This document shows positions 9,680-19,198 of a stretch of 64,000 bases of DNA, one piece after another. The notes below the pieces were generated by a model, which was given only the letters and a program-made list of their open reading frames with translations, searched no databases and had not been told where the DNA came from. Positions within the stretch are counted from its first letter, which is position 1, and every line of letters begins with the position of its first letter. Made by a program: the position numbers and the translations under genes. This DNA is from Candidatus Omnitrophota bacterium (GTDB lineage Bacteria; Omnitrophota; Gorgyraeia; 2-01-FULL-45-10): positions 1-64,000 of the forward strand of contig JAQUQN010000001.1 in assembly GCA_028716065.1 (NCBI GenBank). The letters are read 5' to 3'.

Positions 9680-10753
9680 ATGAACGTGAGGCGGCTTTTA
9701 GGTTCTTCGGTAAAATTATACAATGAAGTGTTGGGCCTTTTTTCCAATGACATGGGCATAGACCTCGGCACGGCGACGACACTCGTTTACCTGAAGAATC
9801 AGGGCATAGTATTGTGCGAGCCGTCCGTAGTGGCGATACAGGCAGGCACCTCCAATGTCCTGGCCGTAGGCGAAGAGGCCAAGAGAATGCTCGGCCGGAC
9901 CCCCGGCAACATCGTAGCCATAAGGCCCATGAGGCACGGTGTCATAACCGATTTCGAAATATCCGAAGCGATGCTCCGTTATTTCATACAGAAGGTGAAT
10001 AAGTCCCGAAGGCTCGTCCGTCCGAGGATAGTCATAGCGATACCTTCGGGAATAACAGAAGTCGAAAAACGGGCCGTTAAAGATTCGGCCCTGCACGCAG
10101 GGGCCCGCGAAGTATACATGATAGAAGAACCGATGGCGGCTGCCATCGGCGTGGGCCTACCCATCCAGGACCCTTCCGGCAACATGATAATAGATATAGG
10201 CGGCGGCACCACCGAAATGGCGGTCATATCATTGGCCGGCGTGGTATTCTCCAAGTCCGTCAGGGTCGGTGGTGACGAGCTGGACATAGCGATCATAAAT
10301 TATCTGAAGAAGAACTATAACCTCATGATAGGCGAACGCACGGCCGAAGATATCAAGATAAAGATAGGTTCGGTATATCCGCTGGAAGAAGAACTTAAGT
10401 TGGAGGTCAAGGGGCGCGACCTCGTCGCAGGACTGCCCAAGACCGTCACGGTCACGAGTGAAGAAATAAGGGAATCGATGGCCGAACCGATAGCCCAGAT
10501 CCTTGAAGCCGTCAGAATAACCCTTGAAAGGACGCCTCCGGAACTGTCCGCAGATCTTATCGAAAAAGGCATTGTCCTTGCAGGAGGAGGTTCTCTTCTC
10601 AGAGGGATAGATAAGCTTATTTCGGAAGAGACGGGCCTGCCGGTGCATCTGTCGGAGGACCCGATGACAGCGGTAGCGCTTGGCACGGGAAAGGTTTTAA
10701 GCGAAATAAAATACCTGAAAAAGGTCACGTTAACGCCCCGGCTTGAACGATAA
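9680..10753 (+). CDS. mreB: Rod shape-determining actin homologue MreB
   Basis: 357 residues with the actin/Hsp70 ATPase signatures: phosphate-1 loop DLGTATT at residues 28-34, phosphate-2 loop DIGGGTTE from residue 172, EEPMAAAIG before it, and an adenosine-site LAGGGS near the C-terminus. MreB forms membrane-bound filaments that organise the elongasome (MreCD, PBP2, RodA), encoded directly downstream. The start is set by AAGGAG 8 bases upstream. The N-terminus is about 15 residues longer than in E. coli MreB and begins with a basic, partly hydrophobic stretch ([19 protein letters not shown]) that could help membrane binding. It is the first gene of the cell-shape operon. Confidence 0.97.
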   Translation: MNVRRLLGSSVKLYNEVLGLFSNDMGIDLGTATTLVYLKNQGIVLCEPSVVAIQAGTSNVLAVGEEAKRMLGRTPGNIVAIRPMRHGVITDFEISEAMLRYFIQKVNKSRRLVRPRIVIAIPSGITEVEKRAVKDSALHAGAREVYMIEEPMAAAIGVGLPIQDPSGNMIIDIGGGTTEMAVISLAGVVFSKSVRVGGDELDIAIINYLKKNYNLMIGERTAEDIKIKIGSVYPLEEELKLEVKGRDLVAGLPKTVTVTSEEIRESMAEPIAQILEAVRITLERTPPELSADLIEKGIVLAGGGSLLRGIDKLISEETGLPVHLSEDPMTAVALGTGKVLSEIKYLKKVTLTPRLER

Positions 10754-10759
10754 AAAAGT

Positions 10760-11539
10760 GTGCGCATACAGAAGAATAAAATATTCAGAGCCCTCGTAGT
10801 AATCTTTCTATTTATCCTCGTAATAGTCAGCTCCAAAACAATCGTAAATTCCTTCAGGACGAAGATCGTCGACACGAGCGCCCCGGCATTGGGGGCAGTC
10901 AACGGCTTACGGTCTTTCTTTGGCAGAATTATGCCGTTCTCCTCGCTCAGGGAGGAGAACCGGTTATTGAGGGACCGGCTCGGACTTGCCATAAGGCAGA
11001 TAGAGGCGATAAAATTCATATATGATGAAAATAAGCGCCTGAAAGAACTGCTCGATTTCAAAAGAGAATCCCCGTATGCGACCATCCCGGCCCAGGTCAT
11101 AGGGCGGGACCCTTCAAACTGGTCCAATAGCATCATCATAAACAAGGGTTCCAGGCACGGAATAAGGCCCAACGCCGCGGTCCTGTCCGCCAGAGGCATA
11201 GTCGGCAGGGTCGTGGAAGTGGGGCGCGTCTCCAGCAAGATATTACTGATAACCGATCCGAACTCGAAAGTGGCCGTACTGATACAGAAGAACAGGCAGG
11301 GAGGCATACTGGTAGGCCAGCCCGACGGGAATTGTAGGATGATATATATATCCCTGGACTCCGATGTTTCGAGGAACGACAAGGTCATAACCGCGGGGTT
11401 CGGGAGCGTATTTCCGAAAAATATACTGGTAGGAGAGGTCACGGATGTCGGCAAGGAGCCCGGCAGGCTCTATAAATACGCTGTGGTCGTGCCAGCCCAG
11501 GACATGTCCAGACTGGAAGAGGTCTTGTGCGTAAAGTGA
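10760..11539 (+). CDS. mreC: Cell shape-determining protein MreC
   Basis: 259 residues. A single membrane anchor (about residues 9-26) is followed by a coiled coil (about 55-95, SLREENRLLRDRL onwards) and the beta-rich MreC periplasmic domain with IGRDPSNW and VGRVVEVG motifs. MreC bridges the MreB filament and PBP2 in the elongasome. Translation starts at GTG 10760, seven bases after the mreB stop, without a strong ribosome site, suggesting coupling. The end overlaps mreD by 13 bases. Confidence 0.95.
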   Translation: MRIQKNKIFRALVVIFLFILVIVSSKTIVNSFRTKIVDTSAPALGAVNGLRSFFGRIMPFSSLREENRLLRDRLGLAIRQIEAIKFIYDENKRLKELLDFKRESPYATIPAQVIGRDPSNWSNSIIINKGSRHGIRPNAAVLSARGIVGRVVEVGRVSSKILLITDPNSKVAVLIQKNRQGGILVGQPDGNCRMIYISLDSDVSRNDKVITAGFGSVFPKNILVGEVTDVGKEPGRLYKYAVVVPAQDMSRLEEVLCVK

Positions 11540-12039
11540 GCAGGTTCAGGATATACCTGGTACTATTTTTTATGCTTCTTTTGCACATGACCATCCTGGA
11601 TAAATTCAGGATACTGGGTTGCAGGCCGGACCTCGTGCTTGCCACGGTCATATTCTACGCCATATTCTTCGGCGGCCGGATGGGAATGGAGACGGGAATC
11701 GTGGCAGGGTTTCTCACGGATATATTCGCCCTTGATCTTTTCGGGATAAACGTCTTTATTTTTTGCGTGGTAGGCCTGAGTGTGGGAGCCATGAATACGA
11801 AGTTCTTCAAGGAATCCAGGGTGATCCAGTTTCTCCTGGTCTTCTTCTTTACATTGCTGGCAAATCTGGCTCATATATTACTTTTAAACATCTTCATCAA
11901 ATTCGCTTCCGTGACATTTTTCGGGTATCTAATGAGGTCGGCCTTGCCGGCCAGCCTGTACACGGCCATGATATCGATCCCTCTATTCATGGGCTATCTG
12001 AATATCTTCGGATTAAAGAAAGACGAAGAACTGTTATGA
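11527..12039 (+). CDS. mreD: Rod shape-determining membrane protein MreD
   Basis: 170 residues, almost entirely hydrophobic with about five membrane spans. The family-typical GRMGMETGIVAGFLTDIF segment (about residues 55-72) corresponds to the conserved G-x-x-x-G-x-x-x-G-l-l-D of MreD. It starts at GTG 11527 behind GGAAGAGG inside the end of mreC and ends in an ATGA overlap with mrdA. MreD is a small integral-membrane partner of MreC in the elongation complex; identity rests on both sequence and position. Confidence 0.93.
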   Translation: MRKVSRFRIYLVLFFMLLLHMTILDKFRILGCRPDLVLATVIFYAIFFGGRMGMETGIVAGFLTDIFALDLFGINVFIFCVVGLSVGAMNTKFFKESRVIQFLLVFFFTLLANLAHILLLNIFIKFASVTFFGYLMRSALPASLYTAMISIPLFMGYLNIFGLKKDEELL

Positions 12040-13757
12040 AAGAGAGGCTATTGGGCGCCGTCATATTCGCCCTGTTCGCGCTGGTGGTGCTGGGGCTCAT
12101 ATATACGCAGATTTTCAGGTTCGGTTATTATTCCCGCCTTTCGAAAAATAACGCTATAAGGATAATCCCCATAGAAGGCCCGCGCGGCAGAATATTCGAC
12201 AGGAACGGCGTATTGCTCGTTACGAACAGGCTCTCGTTCAACGTGTCGGTCGTGGACCAGGAAGTGATGGACAGGATAGCGTTGATAAAGTTTTTGGCGG
12301 ATACGCTGGATATCCCGGTCCGCGAGGTATCCGATGCCCTGGAGAAGGCGAGGGCGAGGCCGTACGCGCCGGTCGCGATTTTTGAAGATATAGATAAAGA
12401 GAAGGCGCTTGTCATCGAAGAAGCCAGCATAGACCTGAACGGGCTGGTCGTGGAGACGAAAGGGATAAGGCATTACATATATGAGGATGACCTTTGTCAT
12501 GTCCTTGGGTACCTGACCGAGATCAATGAAAGAGAACTTGAGAAGTTAAGAGACTACGGTTATCGCATGAAGGACCTCGTGGGCAGGGCAGGTATCGAGA
12601 AATATTACAACAGTTATCTGGCAGGGACGGCCGGCGGATTGCAGATAGAGGTTGATAATAGGGGAAGGCAGAGACGCGTACTAGGCCTTAAAGAGCCGTC
12701 AAACGGAAAAGACATTTACCTTACCATAGATATAGAACTGCAGAAGCTGTGCGATACGCTGCTTGGAGACAAGACAGGGGCCGTCATGATTATGGATACG
12801 AATAACGGCGAAGTCCTTGCGCTCGCGAGCCATCCGGCATTCGACCCCAACCTATTTATCATGCCTACGGCCTCCGATGAAAGGGTCAGGATACTGAATG
12901 ATAAAAGGGGCAAGCCCCTTTTGGACAGGGCCATTTCCGGCGTCTATCAGCCGGGATCCGTATTCAAGGCCGTGATAGCTACAGGTGCCCTCGAATCGGG
13001 CAGTATAAATTATTATACGCGTTTTTCCTGCGAAGGCAGTTACGTTCTCGGGAACAGGAACTTTGACTGCTGGAAGGAAGACGGCCACGGTTCGCAGAAT
13101 GTGACGGTTGCTCTCATGAATTCATGCAACATATTTTTTTATCAGACAGGAAGGGCAATGGGAGTCGATTGCATAGAGACGTTTGCCAGGATGTTCGGAT
13201 TCGGCAAGCCTACCGGCATAGACCTCCCGAATGAAGCATCAGGCGTCGTGCCGGGCAGGCGGTGGAAGCGCCTTTACCGCAGAGACGGCTGGTACGAAGG
13301 TGATACCGTAAATTACGCCATCGGACAGGGTTATCTTCTGGTGACACCCATACAGGTACTGGAGATGATGACGATAATAGCGAATGACGGGATGGGCGTG
13401 AAACCTTTTGTCGCGAAGAAGGTCGATACGACAAATATATCCGCCGCTGGCAGATACAGGATCCCCGTAAAGGCCGAGACGTTCAAAAGGGTGAAAGAAG
13501 GATTATACAAGGCGATCAATTCCGAAAGTGGCACTGCAAGAATGGCCAGGGTCGATGGCCTTTCCGTAGCCGGAAAGACGGGGACCGCCCAGAATCCAGG
13601 CGGCAGGACGCACGCATGGTTCGCTGGATTCGCCCCGCTGGAGAATAGTAAGATCGCCGTGGTCGTCTTCCTGGAACACGGCGGACATGGCGGAGGCGAA
13701 GCTAGCGAGATCGCGAAAAAGATCTTCGAAAAGGCGCGGGATAAAGGATATATTTAA
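12036..13757 (+). CDS. mrdA: Penicillin-binding protein 2 (elongasome transpeptidase)
   Basis: 573 residues from the ATGA-coupled start at 12036; a longer in-frame reading from 11763 would run through mreD and is not used. One N-terminal membrane helix (about residues 5-24) is followed by the PBP dimerisation domain (GPRGRIFDRNG near 50) and the transpeptidase domain with all three catalytic motifs: S308-V-F-K311, S363-C-N365 and K514-T-G516. It cross-links lateral-wall peptidoglycan together with RodA, whose gene starts one base after this stop codon. Confidence 0.96.
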   Translation: MKERLLGAVIFALFALVVLGLIYTQIFRFGYYSRLSKNNAIRIIPIEGPRGRIFDRNGVLLVTNRLSFNVSVVDQEVMDRIALIKFLADTLDIPVREVSDALEKARARPYAPVAIFEDIDKEKALVIEEASIDLNGLVVETKGIRHYIYEDDLCHVLGYLTEINERELEKLRDYGYRMKDLVGRAGIEKYYNSYLAGTAGGLQIEVDNRGRQRRVLGLKEPSNGKDIYLTIDIELQKLCDTLLGDKTGAVMIMDTNNGEVLALASHPAFDPNLFIMPTASDERVRILNDKRGKPLLDRAISGVYQPGSVFKAVIATGALESGSINYYTRFSCEGSYVLGNRNFDCWKEDGHGSQNVTVALMNSCNIFFYQTGRAMGVDCIETFARMFGFGKPTGIDLPNEASGVVPGRRWKRLYRRDGWYEGDTVNYAIGQGYLLVTPIQVLEMMTIIANDGMGVKPFVAKKVDTTNISAAGRYRIPVKAETFKRVKEGLYKAINSESGTARMARVDGLSVAGKTGTAQNPGGRTHAWFAGFAPLENSKIAVVVFLEHGGHGGGEASEIAKKIFEKARDKGYI

Positions 13758-14855
13758 ATGTTCGATAAAAGATTGCTGAGGGAACTGGATAAGGCGCTCA
13801 TCGTGGCCGTATTTTTGATAGCCGTAATAGGGATCATCACTATCTACAGCGCCACGCACGCAAGAGGATCGACCCCTTACGAAAGTTACGTATTTAGGCA
13901 GATGAATTGGCTCCTGATCGGAGGCCTCTTACTGATCGTGATGATCCAGATATCATATCAGAGGTTCATAGATATGGTTTACCTTCTCTACTCGTTCAAT
14001 GTCATTCTTCTGGCGCTTGTTCTGGTGATGGGAAATGCCAGGCTTGGCGCCCAGCGGTGGTTTTCGCTGGGATCTTTCGCTTTTCAACCGTCAGAATTCA
14101 TCAAACTGAGCCTTATACTGGCGTTATCCAGTTATATCGGTTCTAAAAAAGAAGAGATGGAGCATGCCGGAAGCCTTGTCGTGCCTCTATTGTTGCTTTT
14201 CATTCCGTTCATTTTGGTCCTGATGCAGCCGGACCTCGGAACGGCGCTCATGCTCATTCCGATAACGCTTGTCATGCTTTTCGTAGGCGGGGTGAGAATC
14301 AAATATCTTCTGACGCTCACGGCCCTGGGATTATTATCGCTGCCGGTATTCTGGCATTTTTTGCGCGATTATCAAAAACAGAGGCTTTTGGTCTTCATCG
14401 ATCCCAATATCGATCCGCTCGGAGCCGGTTACACGATAATACAGTCAAAGATCGCCATAGGTTCGGGGGGTCTCTTCGGAAAAGGGTGGCTGAGCGGTAC
14501 GCAGAACAAGCTTAACTTCCTTCCCGAGCGGCACACGGATTTCATATTCTCCGTGATAGGCGAAGAGTGGGGTCTCTTCGGAGCGATGGCGCTCGCCCTC
14601 TTATATATCTTTATCGTAAAGAGGGCGCTCAATATAGCCTTTCTGACAAATGACATGTATGGCAGGCTGGTGGCTACTGGCGTAGCGTTATTGATATCTT
14701 TTCAGGTGATAATCAATATCGGGATGACGATAGGCCTCATGCCCGTCGTAGGCATCCCTTTGCCATTGGTAAGTTACGGCGGCTCGAGCATGCTCTCTAC
14801 ATTCATAGCTGTCGGATTATTGTTAAGCGTAGGCATGCGGCGTTCAAAATTTTAA
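13758..14855 (+). CDS. rodA: Peptidoglycan glycosyltransferase RodA (SEDS family)
   Basis: 365 residues with about ten membrane helices and SEDS motifs: QRWFSLGSFAFQPSEFIKL near residues 95-113, a periplasmic loop with LPERHTDFIFSVIGEEWG near 255-272, and the C-terminal GIPLPLVSYGGSSM. RodA polymerises lipid II into glycan strands and works with PBP2, encoded immediately upstream with no gap. The order mreBCD-mrdA-rodA is the classic elongasome operon. Confidence 0.96.
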   Translation: MFDKRLLRELDKALIVAVFLIAVIGIITIYSATHARGSTPYESYVFRQMNWLLIGGLLLIVMIQISYQRFIDMVYLLYSFNVILLALVLVMGNARLGAQRWFSLGSFAFQPSEFIKLSLILALSSYIGSKKEEMEHAGSLVVPLLLLFIPFILVLMQPDLGTALMLIPITLVMLFVGGVRIKYLLTLTALGLLSLPVFWHFLRDYQKQRLLVFIDPNIDPLGAGYTIIQSKIAIGSGGLFGKGWLSGTQNKLNFLPERHTDFIFSVIGEEWGLFGAMALALLYIFIVKRALNIAFLTNDMYGRLVATGVALLISFQVIINIGMTIGLMPVVGIPLPLVSYGGSSMLSTFIAVGLLLSVGMRRSKF

Positions 14856-14873
14856 AATCATAATGATAAACAA

Positions 14874-16631
14874 ATGACCGAGTTGAACCAGCTCCTATTA
14901 ACGGTGCAGAAACCGGCCAGATATATCGGAGGTGAATGGAACGCGGTCCGGAAGGAATGGAACGCCGGTACCGTAAAGGTCCTGCTCGCCTTCCCGGATG
15001 TATATGAAGTGGGCATGAGCTATCTGGGGCAGAAGATACTCTACGGCATATTGAATGAAAGAGAAGACTGCCTGTGCGAACGCGTCTTTTCGCCATGGCC
15101 GGATTTTGAAGATGTTTTAAGGAAGAATGATATTTCCCTCTTCAGCCTCGAATCACGTAAACCGATAAAAGAATTCGACATCATCGGTTTCAGCCTCGCC
15201 TACGAACTTAACTACACAAATGCCCTGAATATATTAGACCTCGGCGGCATTCCGAAAAAGTCTTCCGAAAGGACCAATGGCGACCCGCTTATCATCGCAG
15301 GAGGGCCTTCCTGTTACAATCCTGAACCCATGGCCGAATTCATCGACGCATTCGTAATAGGCGACGGGGAAGAAGCGATCGGAGATGTCATTGATACGTA
15401 TAAGAGAACGCAGTACGCTGTACGCAGTACGCGGTACGAGCTACTAAAAGAACTGGCGAAGATAGAAGGGGTATATGTGCCGTCGTTATACGAAGTCAAT
15501 TATAATGATGATGGTACAATAAAAAAATTTTCTCCTTTGTCGGGCCAGGCCCCCGAGAGAATCAAGAAAAGAATACTTAAAGATATAGAGAACTCTTACT
15601 ATCCCACCAAGCAACTTGTACCTTATATACAGATCGTCCACGACAGGATAGCTCTGGAGATAATGCGTGGATGCGTTCACAACTGCAGGTTCTGCCAGGC
15701 GGGAACTACTTACAGGCCATGCCGGCAAAGGTCTGAGGAGAGAGTGATGAGACTTGCCGAGGAGTCTTATGGCACGACCGGTTATGAAGAGCTATCGCTA
15801 TTATCTTTATCGAGCGGTGACCATCCGAAGATAAAGGAGATAATAAAAGGGCTCAACCGAATATTCGAAGGCAAGGCCGTTTCTATCTCCGTGCCTTCCT
15901 TGAGGATAGAGGATATCCTGGGAGATCTCCCGGAACTTATATCCCGGGTGAAGAAGACGGGCCTGACATTCGCTCCCGAGGCGGGAAGCGAATGCCTGAG
16001 AAAGAGGGTGAATAAGAACATCGACATAGAGAAGCTTTATGAGGCCGTTTTGAAATCTTTCCATTCCGGATGGCGCAGGATAAAATTATATTTCATGATA
16101 GGGTTACCCGCGGAGAATGATGAGGACCTTACAGCTATCGGGGAGCTCGTAAAAAAGATTTCTGACCTGAAGAAAAATATAGACGGACGGCCCGGCCACG
16201 TCACGGCCAGCATAAACGCTTTCGTTCCCAAGCCACATACCTCTTTTCAGTGGGAGGCCATGGCGAGCATGGAAGAACTCGGCCGTAAAAAAGGGATTTT
16301 GCTGGGCAGTGTGAGATCCCGGAACATAGAACTTGATTTTCACCCGTTTGAGAGAGGGTTTGTAGAGGCAATATTTTCACGCGGCGACAGAAGGTTATCG
16401 GAAGCGATCTATAACGCCTGGCGTTCCGGATGCCGTTTTGACGGATGGAGGGATTTTTTTAATTTCGGGGCCTGGATGAATTCTTTTAAGAATAGCGGAA
16501 TAGACCCCTTTTTCTATGCATATCGCAAAAGGTCCGGAGACGAGATACTCCCCTGGGATTTTGTCGATATAGGTATAGGGAAGGACTATTTTCTGAAGGA
16601 GGCGAAGACCGCCGGAAATACGGCAGTTTGA
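14874..16631 (+). CDS. TIGR03960-type B12-binding-like radical SAM protein
   Basis: 585 residues. An N-terminal Rossmann / B12-binding-like region (FPDVYEVGMSYLGQKILYGILN near residues 40-61) precedes a radical SAM core with C267-x3-C271-x2-C274. The TIGR03960 family is often encoded next to, or fused with, DUF2344 and near rng/rplU/rpmA; its substrate is not established to my knowledge. Here the DUF2344 partner lies 16 kb downstream (32765), on the far side of the pilus block. The loop at about residues 178-190 is encoded by a heptanucleotide array (15406-15440) and looks like an in-frame insertion into the family. Confidence 0.9.
   Translation: MTELNQLLLTVQKPARYIGGEWNAVRKEWNAGTVKVLLAFPDVYEVGMSYLGQKILYGILNEREDCLCERVFSPWPDFEDVLRKNDISLFSLESRKPIKEFDIIGFSLAYELNYTNALNILDLGGIPKKSSERTNGDPLIIAGGPSCYNPEPMAEFIDAFVIGDGEEAIGDVIDTYKRTQYAVRSTRYELLKELAKIEGVYVPSLYEVNYNDDGTIKKFSPLSGQAPERIKKRILKDIENSYYPTKQLVPYIQIVHDRIALEIMRGCVHNCRFCQAGTTYRPCRQRSEERVMRLAEESYGTTGYEELSLLSLSSGDHPKIKEIIKGLNRIFEGKAVSISVPSLRIEDILGDLPELISRVKKTGLTFAPEAGSECLRKRVNKNIDIEKLYEAVLKSFHSGWRRIKLYFMIGLPAENDEDLTAIGELVKKISDLKKNIDGRPGHVTASINAFVPKPHTSFQWEAMASMEELGRKKGILLGSVRSRNIELDFHPFERGFVEAIFSRGDRRLSEAIYNAWRSGCRFDGWRDFFNFGAWMNSFKNSGIDPFFYAYRKRSGDEILPWDFVDIGIGKDYFLKEAKTAGNTAV
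15406..15440 (+). repeat. Five-unit heptanucleotide tandem array inside the radical SAM gene
   Basis: Five consecutive 7-mers of form G(T/A)ACGNN: the core GTACGCN is seen in units 2 to 4, with a one-base variant first and GTACGAG last. The array encodes TQYAVRSTRY, in frame. A second and third array of exactly five 7-mers with other sequences lie at 55381 and 59486. Confidence 0.9.
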
Positions 16632-16656
16632 CAACTCGTATTTTATAGAGTATACT
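16628..16656 (+). promoter_or_regulatory. Strong sigma70-type promoter for the pilus motor operon
   Basis: TTGACA (16628-16633), a 17-base spacer, TATACT (16651-16656), partly overlapping the stop codon of the upstream gene. It would start transcription near 16663, 29 bases before the GGDEF gene, so the pilus block has its own promoter. Confidence 0.9.
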
Positions 16657-16691
16657 TATCCTAATATTACATTATAATGGGAGGTAATCAT

Positions 16692-18107
16692 ATGAGAGGC
16701 ATCTTCAAGAGCTTGGCCCTTATCCCCAAGGGATTGAGGTATAAATTGATGCTCGCCTTCAGCCTCATGTCCATCATACCGCTTCTTGTCTCCGTCTATC
16801 TTATCAATTTGTATATTTTTCCGCGATTGGATAATTTTGCCGACGTCAGTTTGGCAGTTCTATTTTCAGTATTGATAGCCTTGCTGGGCCTGATCCTGGC
16901 CAAGAAGCTCATCGACCCGATCATAGAGATAGCCATCGAAGCGAAGGTGATAGCAGGCGGCGGATATGATAAAAAGATCGCGGTTTCGAGCGATGACGAG
17001 ATAGGTGTTCTGGGGGAATCGATAAATATCATGACGCAGAAGATAAAATCGAATCTTGACGAGCTCAAGAACTATGGCCAGAAGACAAGGGAGATAAATC
17101 TGGAGATACACAAAAAGGTCCTGGCGCTCACCAATCTTCTGCAGGTAGGAGACATGATATCGGCCGGTTCCATAGAGATAGACCGTGTTCTCGAATTGGC
17201 CGTTCAGAAGGCATCCGCCACCTTCGATAACGGTTACGGAATAATATACATGCCCAGGGATGGGGAAGGTGATTTTTATGTAAAGGCGTCCAGCAATATC
17301 GAGCAGGAGGCGTTGGCGGACCTCGTGATCAAAAAGAGAGGGCATAATCTTCTGGAAAAGGCGTTATTCAACCGTTCCATGCTTATCATCGACAGCGGAG
17401 TGAAAGAATCGAAAGAGGTAGAGCATTTCAGATCTGCCTACAATGTGAAGAACATGGTAGCCTTACCGTTATATTCCTCGAACACGGATCTGGCGGTATT
17501 GGTAATCGGAAACAGAGAGGACGATTTTAAATTCAGAAATGAAGATCTGGACCTGATCAAGGTCTTTGCCAAGCAGATCTCCATCGCCATAGAAAATGAG
17601 GTACTCTTCAGAAAGAACAAGGAACTCGTCATCAAGGACGAGTTGACGGGGCTTTATAATAAAAACTATATTCTGCCCAGGATGGAGGATGAGATCAGGC
17701 GCGCGGTATTCTGTCAGAGGCCGTGTTCTTTTATGATCTTCAACATCGATGATTTCAAGAAGATGATGGAACAGGGCGGAGAGCTTGAGGCCGAAGAGAT
17801 AATAAAGAAGGTGGCCAAACTCATAAAGGACAATACCTCGCCGATAGGCAAGATAGCGAGGATAGGCGGAGACGAGTTCGCGGTCCTCCTGCCCGAAAAG
17901 AATAAAAAAGAGGCCATGGAGGCGGCGGAGGGTATAAGAATAGCCGTGGAGAAGACCTTTTCAAAAGACGGCAAGCCTTATCTTACGGTAAGCGCCGGAG
18001 TGAGCGAGAACCCCATAGACGGTGCCACGCAAGATGAGATACTGAAAAAGGCCCTTGAGGCTCTGCGTCAGGCAAAAAGTTCCGGAAAAAATAGAGTCTC
18101 GGCTTGA
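16692..18107 (+). CDS. Membrane HAMP-GAF-GGDEF protein, probable diguanylate cyclase
   Basis: 471 residues from ATG 16692, chosen because GGGAGG (16679-16684) is correctly spaced; an upstream in-frame ATG at 16677 overlaps that site. Two membrane helices (about 20-40 and 52-75), a HAMP-like linker (about 76-130), a GAF-like sensor domain (about 150-310) and a C-terminal GGDEF domain with intact G392-G-D-E-F396. The RxxD inhibitory site normally just before GGDEF is not visible (SPIG there). Intact GGDEF predicts c-di-GMP synthesis. It is the first gene of the operon containing PilT and three MshEN-type proteins, so c-di-GMP control of pilus motors is a reasonable inference. Confidence 0.9.
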   Translation: MRGIFKSLALIPKGLRYKLMLAFSLMSIIPLLVSVYLINLYIFPRLDNFADVSLAVLFSVLIALLGLILAKKLIDPIIEIAIEAKVIAGGGYDKKIAVSSDDEIGVLGESINIMTQKIKSNLDELKNYGQKTREINLEIHKKVLALTNLLQVGDMISAGSIEIDRVLELAVQKASATFDNGYGIIYMPRDGEGDFYVKASSNIEQEALADLVIKKRGHNLLEKALFNRSMLIIDSGVKESKEVEHFRSAYNVKNMVALPLYSSNTDLAVLVIGNREDDFKFRNEDLDLIKVFAKQISIAIENEVLFRKNKELVIKDELTGLYNKNYILPRMEDEIRRAVFCQRPCSFMIFNIDDFKKMMEQGGELEAEEIIKKVAKLIKDNTSPIGKIARIGGDEFAVLLPEKNKKEAMEAAEGIRIAVEKTFSKDGKPYLTVSAGVSENPIDGATQDEILKKALEALRQAKSSGKNRVSA

Positions 18108-18124
18108 AAAAAAAGGAGAGTAAA

Positions 18125-19189
18125 ATGGCTCATGACCTGAAAAAACTTTTAAAGGAGATGGTTGAAAAAAACGCCTCGGACGTTCACATAACGGTCCATT
18201 CTCCTATAAGGATGAGGATAGATGAAAAACTCATCTCCATAGATAATCATGACCTAACACCCGAAGAGACGAAGGAGATATCTTACAGCATCCTGAATAA
18301 ACAGCAGATAGAGAGGTTTGAGAATGAGCTTGAACTTGACATGTCCTTCGGCCTTGAGGGCGTGAGCCGTTTCAGGGTCAACATATTCAAACAGAGAGGC
18401 TGTATAGGATGTTCCATAAGATTGATCCCCTATGAGATATGGACCTTCGACCAGTGCGGACTACCCGTCGATGTGGTGACCAATCTTTGCAATAAACCGA
18501 AGGGGCTGGTCCTCATAACCGGCGAGACGGGAAGCGGAAAATCCACGAGCCTGGCCTCGATGATAGACTGGATAAACAAACACAAGGCATGCCACATAAT
18601 AACCGTGGAAGACCCCATAGAGTTTGTCCATAATAATAAGCAGTCGATCGTCGATCAACGCGAGGTGTACAGCGATACCTATTCGTTTTCGGCGGCCCTG
18701 AAACATGTGTTGAGACAGGATCCCGATGTCATACTGATAGGCGAGATGAGGGACCTGGAGACGATAGAGTCCGCTTTGATAATCGCCGAAACGGGACACC
18801 TGGTATTGGCGACGCTGCATACTTCCGACTGCGTCCAGACAATAAACAGGATCATAGATGTCTTCCCGTCGCATCAGCAGCAGCAGATAAGGACCCAGCT
18901 CTCATTCGTTCTAATAGGGGTTTTGTCGCAGCAATTGATACCCAAGATAAAAGGCCCCGGCCGCATCCTCGCGACGGAAGTATTGATAGTAAACCCGGCC
19001 GTCAGAAGCCTGATAAGAGAGACGAAGATACATCAGCTCTATTCCGTGATACAGACATCGCAGAGAGAGGGCATGAAGACGATGAATCAGGCTTTGTACG
19101 AACTCTATCAGAAAAAACTCATATCCTATGAAGAGGCCTTCGCGAGATCGACGGATCCGGATGACCTCTCGAGGATCTTTAAAAGGTAA
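18125..19189 (+). CDS. pilT: Type IV pilus retraction ATPase PilT
   Basis: 354 residues from ATG 18125 (AAGGAGAG just upstream; a TTG at 18104 is in frame but lacks a ribosome site). A PAS-like N-terminal domain (ASDVHI near residue 20) is followed by the RecA-like secretion ATPase fold: Walker A GETGSGKS at 133-140, Asp box VEDPIEF, Walker B LIGEMRDLET, and the His box TGHLVLATLHT. The retraction-specific AIRNLIRE element appears as AVRSLIRE. PilT hexamers depolymerise the pilus for twitching. Confidence 0.95.
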   Translation: MAHDLKKLLKEMVEKNASDVHITVHSPIRMRIDEKLISIDNHDLTPEETKEISYSILNKQQIERFENELELDMSFGLEGVSRFRVNIFKQRGCIGCSIRLIPYEIWTFDQCGLPVDVVTNLCNKPKGLVLITGETGSGKSTSLASMIDWINKHKACHIITVEDPIEFVHNNKQSIVDQREVYSDTYSFSAALKHVLRQDPDVILIGEMRDLETIESALIIAETGHLVLATLHTSDCVQTINRIIDVFPSHQQQQIRTQLSFVLIGVLSQQLIPKIKGPGRILATEVLIVNPAVRSLIRETKIHQLYSVIQTSQREGMKTMNQALYELYQKKLISYEEAFARSTDPDDLSRIFKR

Positions 19190-19198
19190 GATATAGAT

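Noticed and set aside
10315..11454. Long minus-strand open frame (379 codons) opposite mreB and mreC
   Set aside because: It is fully antisense to two clear genes in the same operon, has serine/leucine/proline-rich shadow composition and no recognisable motif.
11763..12035. Upstream extension of mrdA through mreD
   Set aside because: The extra residues are mreD read in another frame. ATG 12036 overlaps the mreD stop as ATGA and gives the correct PBP2 N-terminus.
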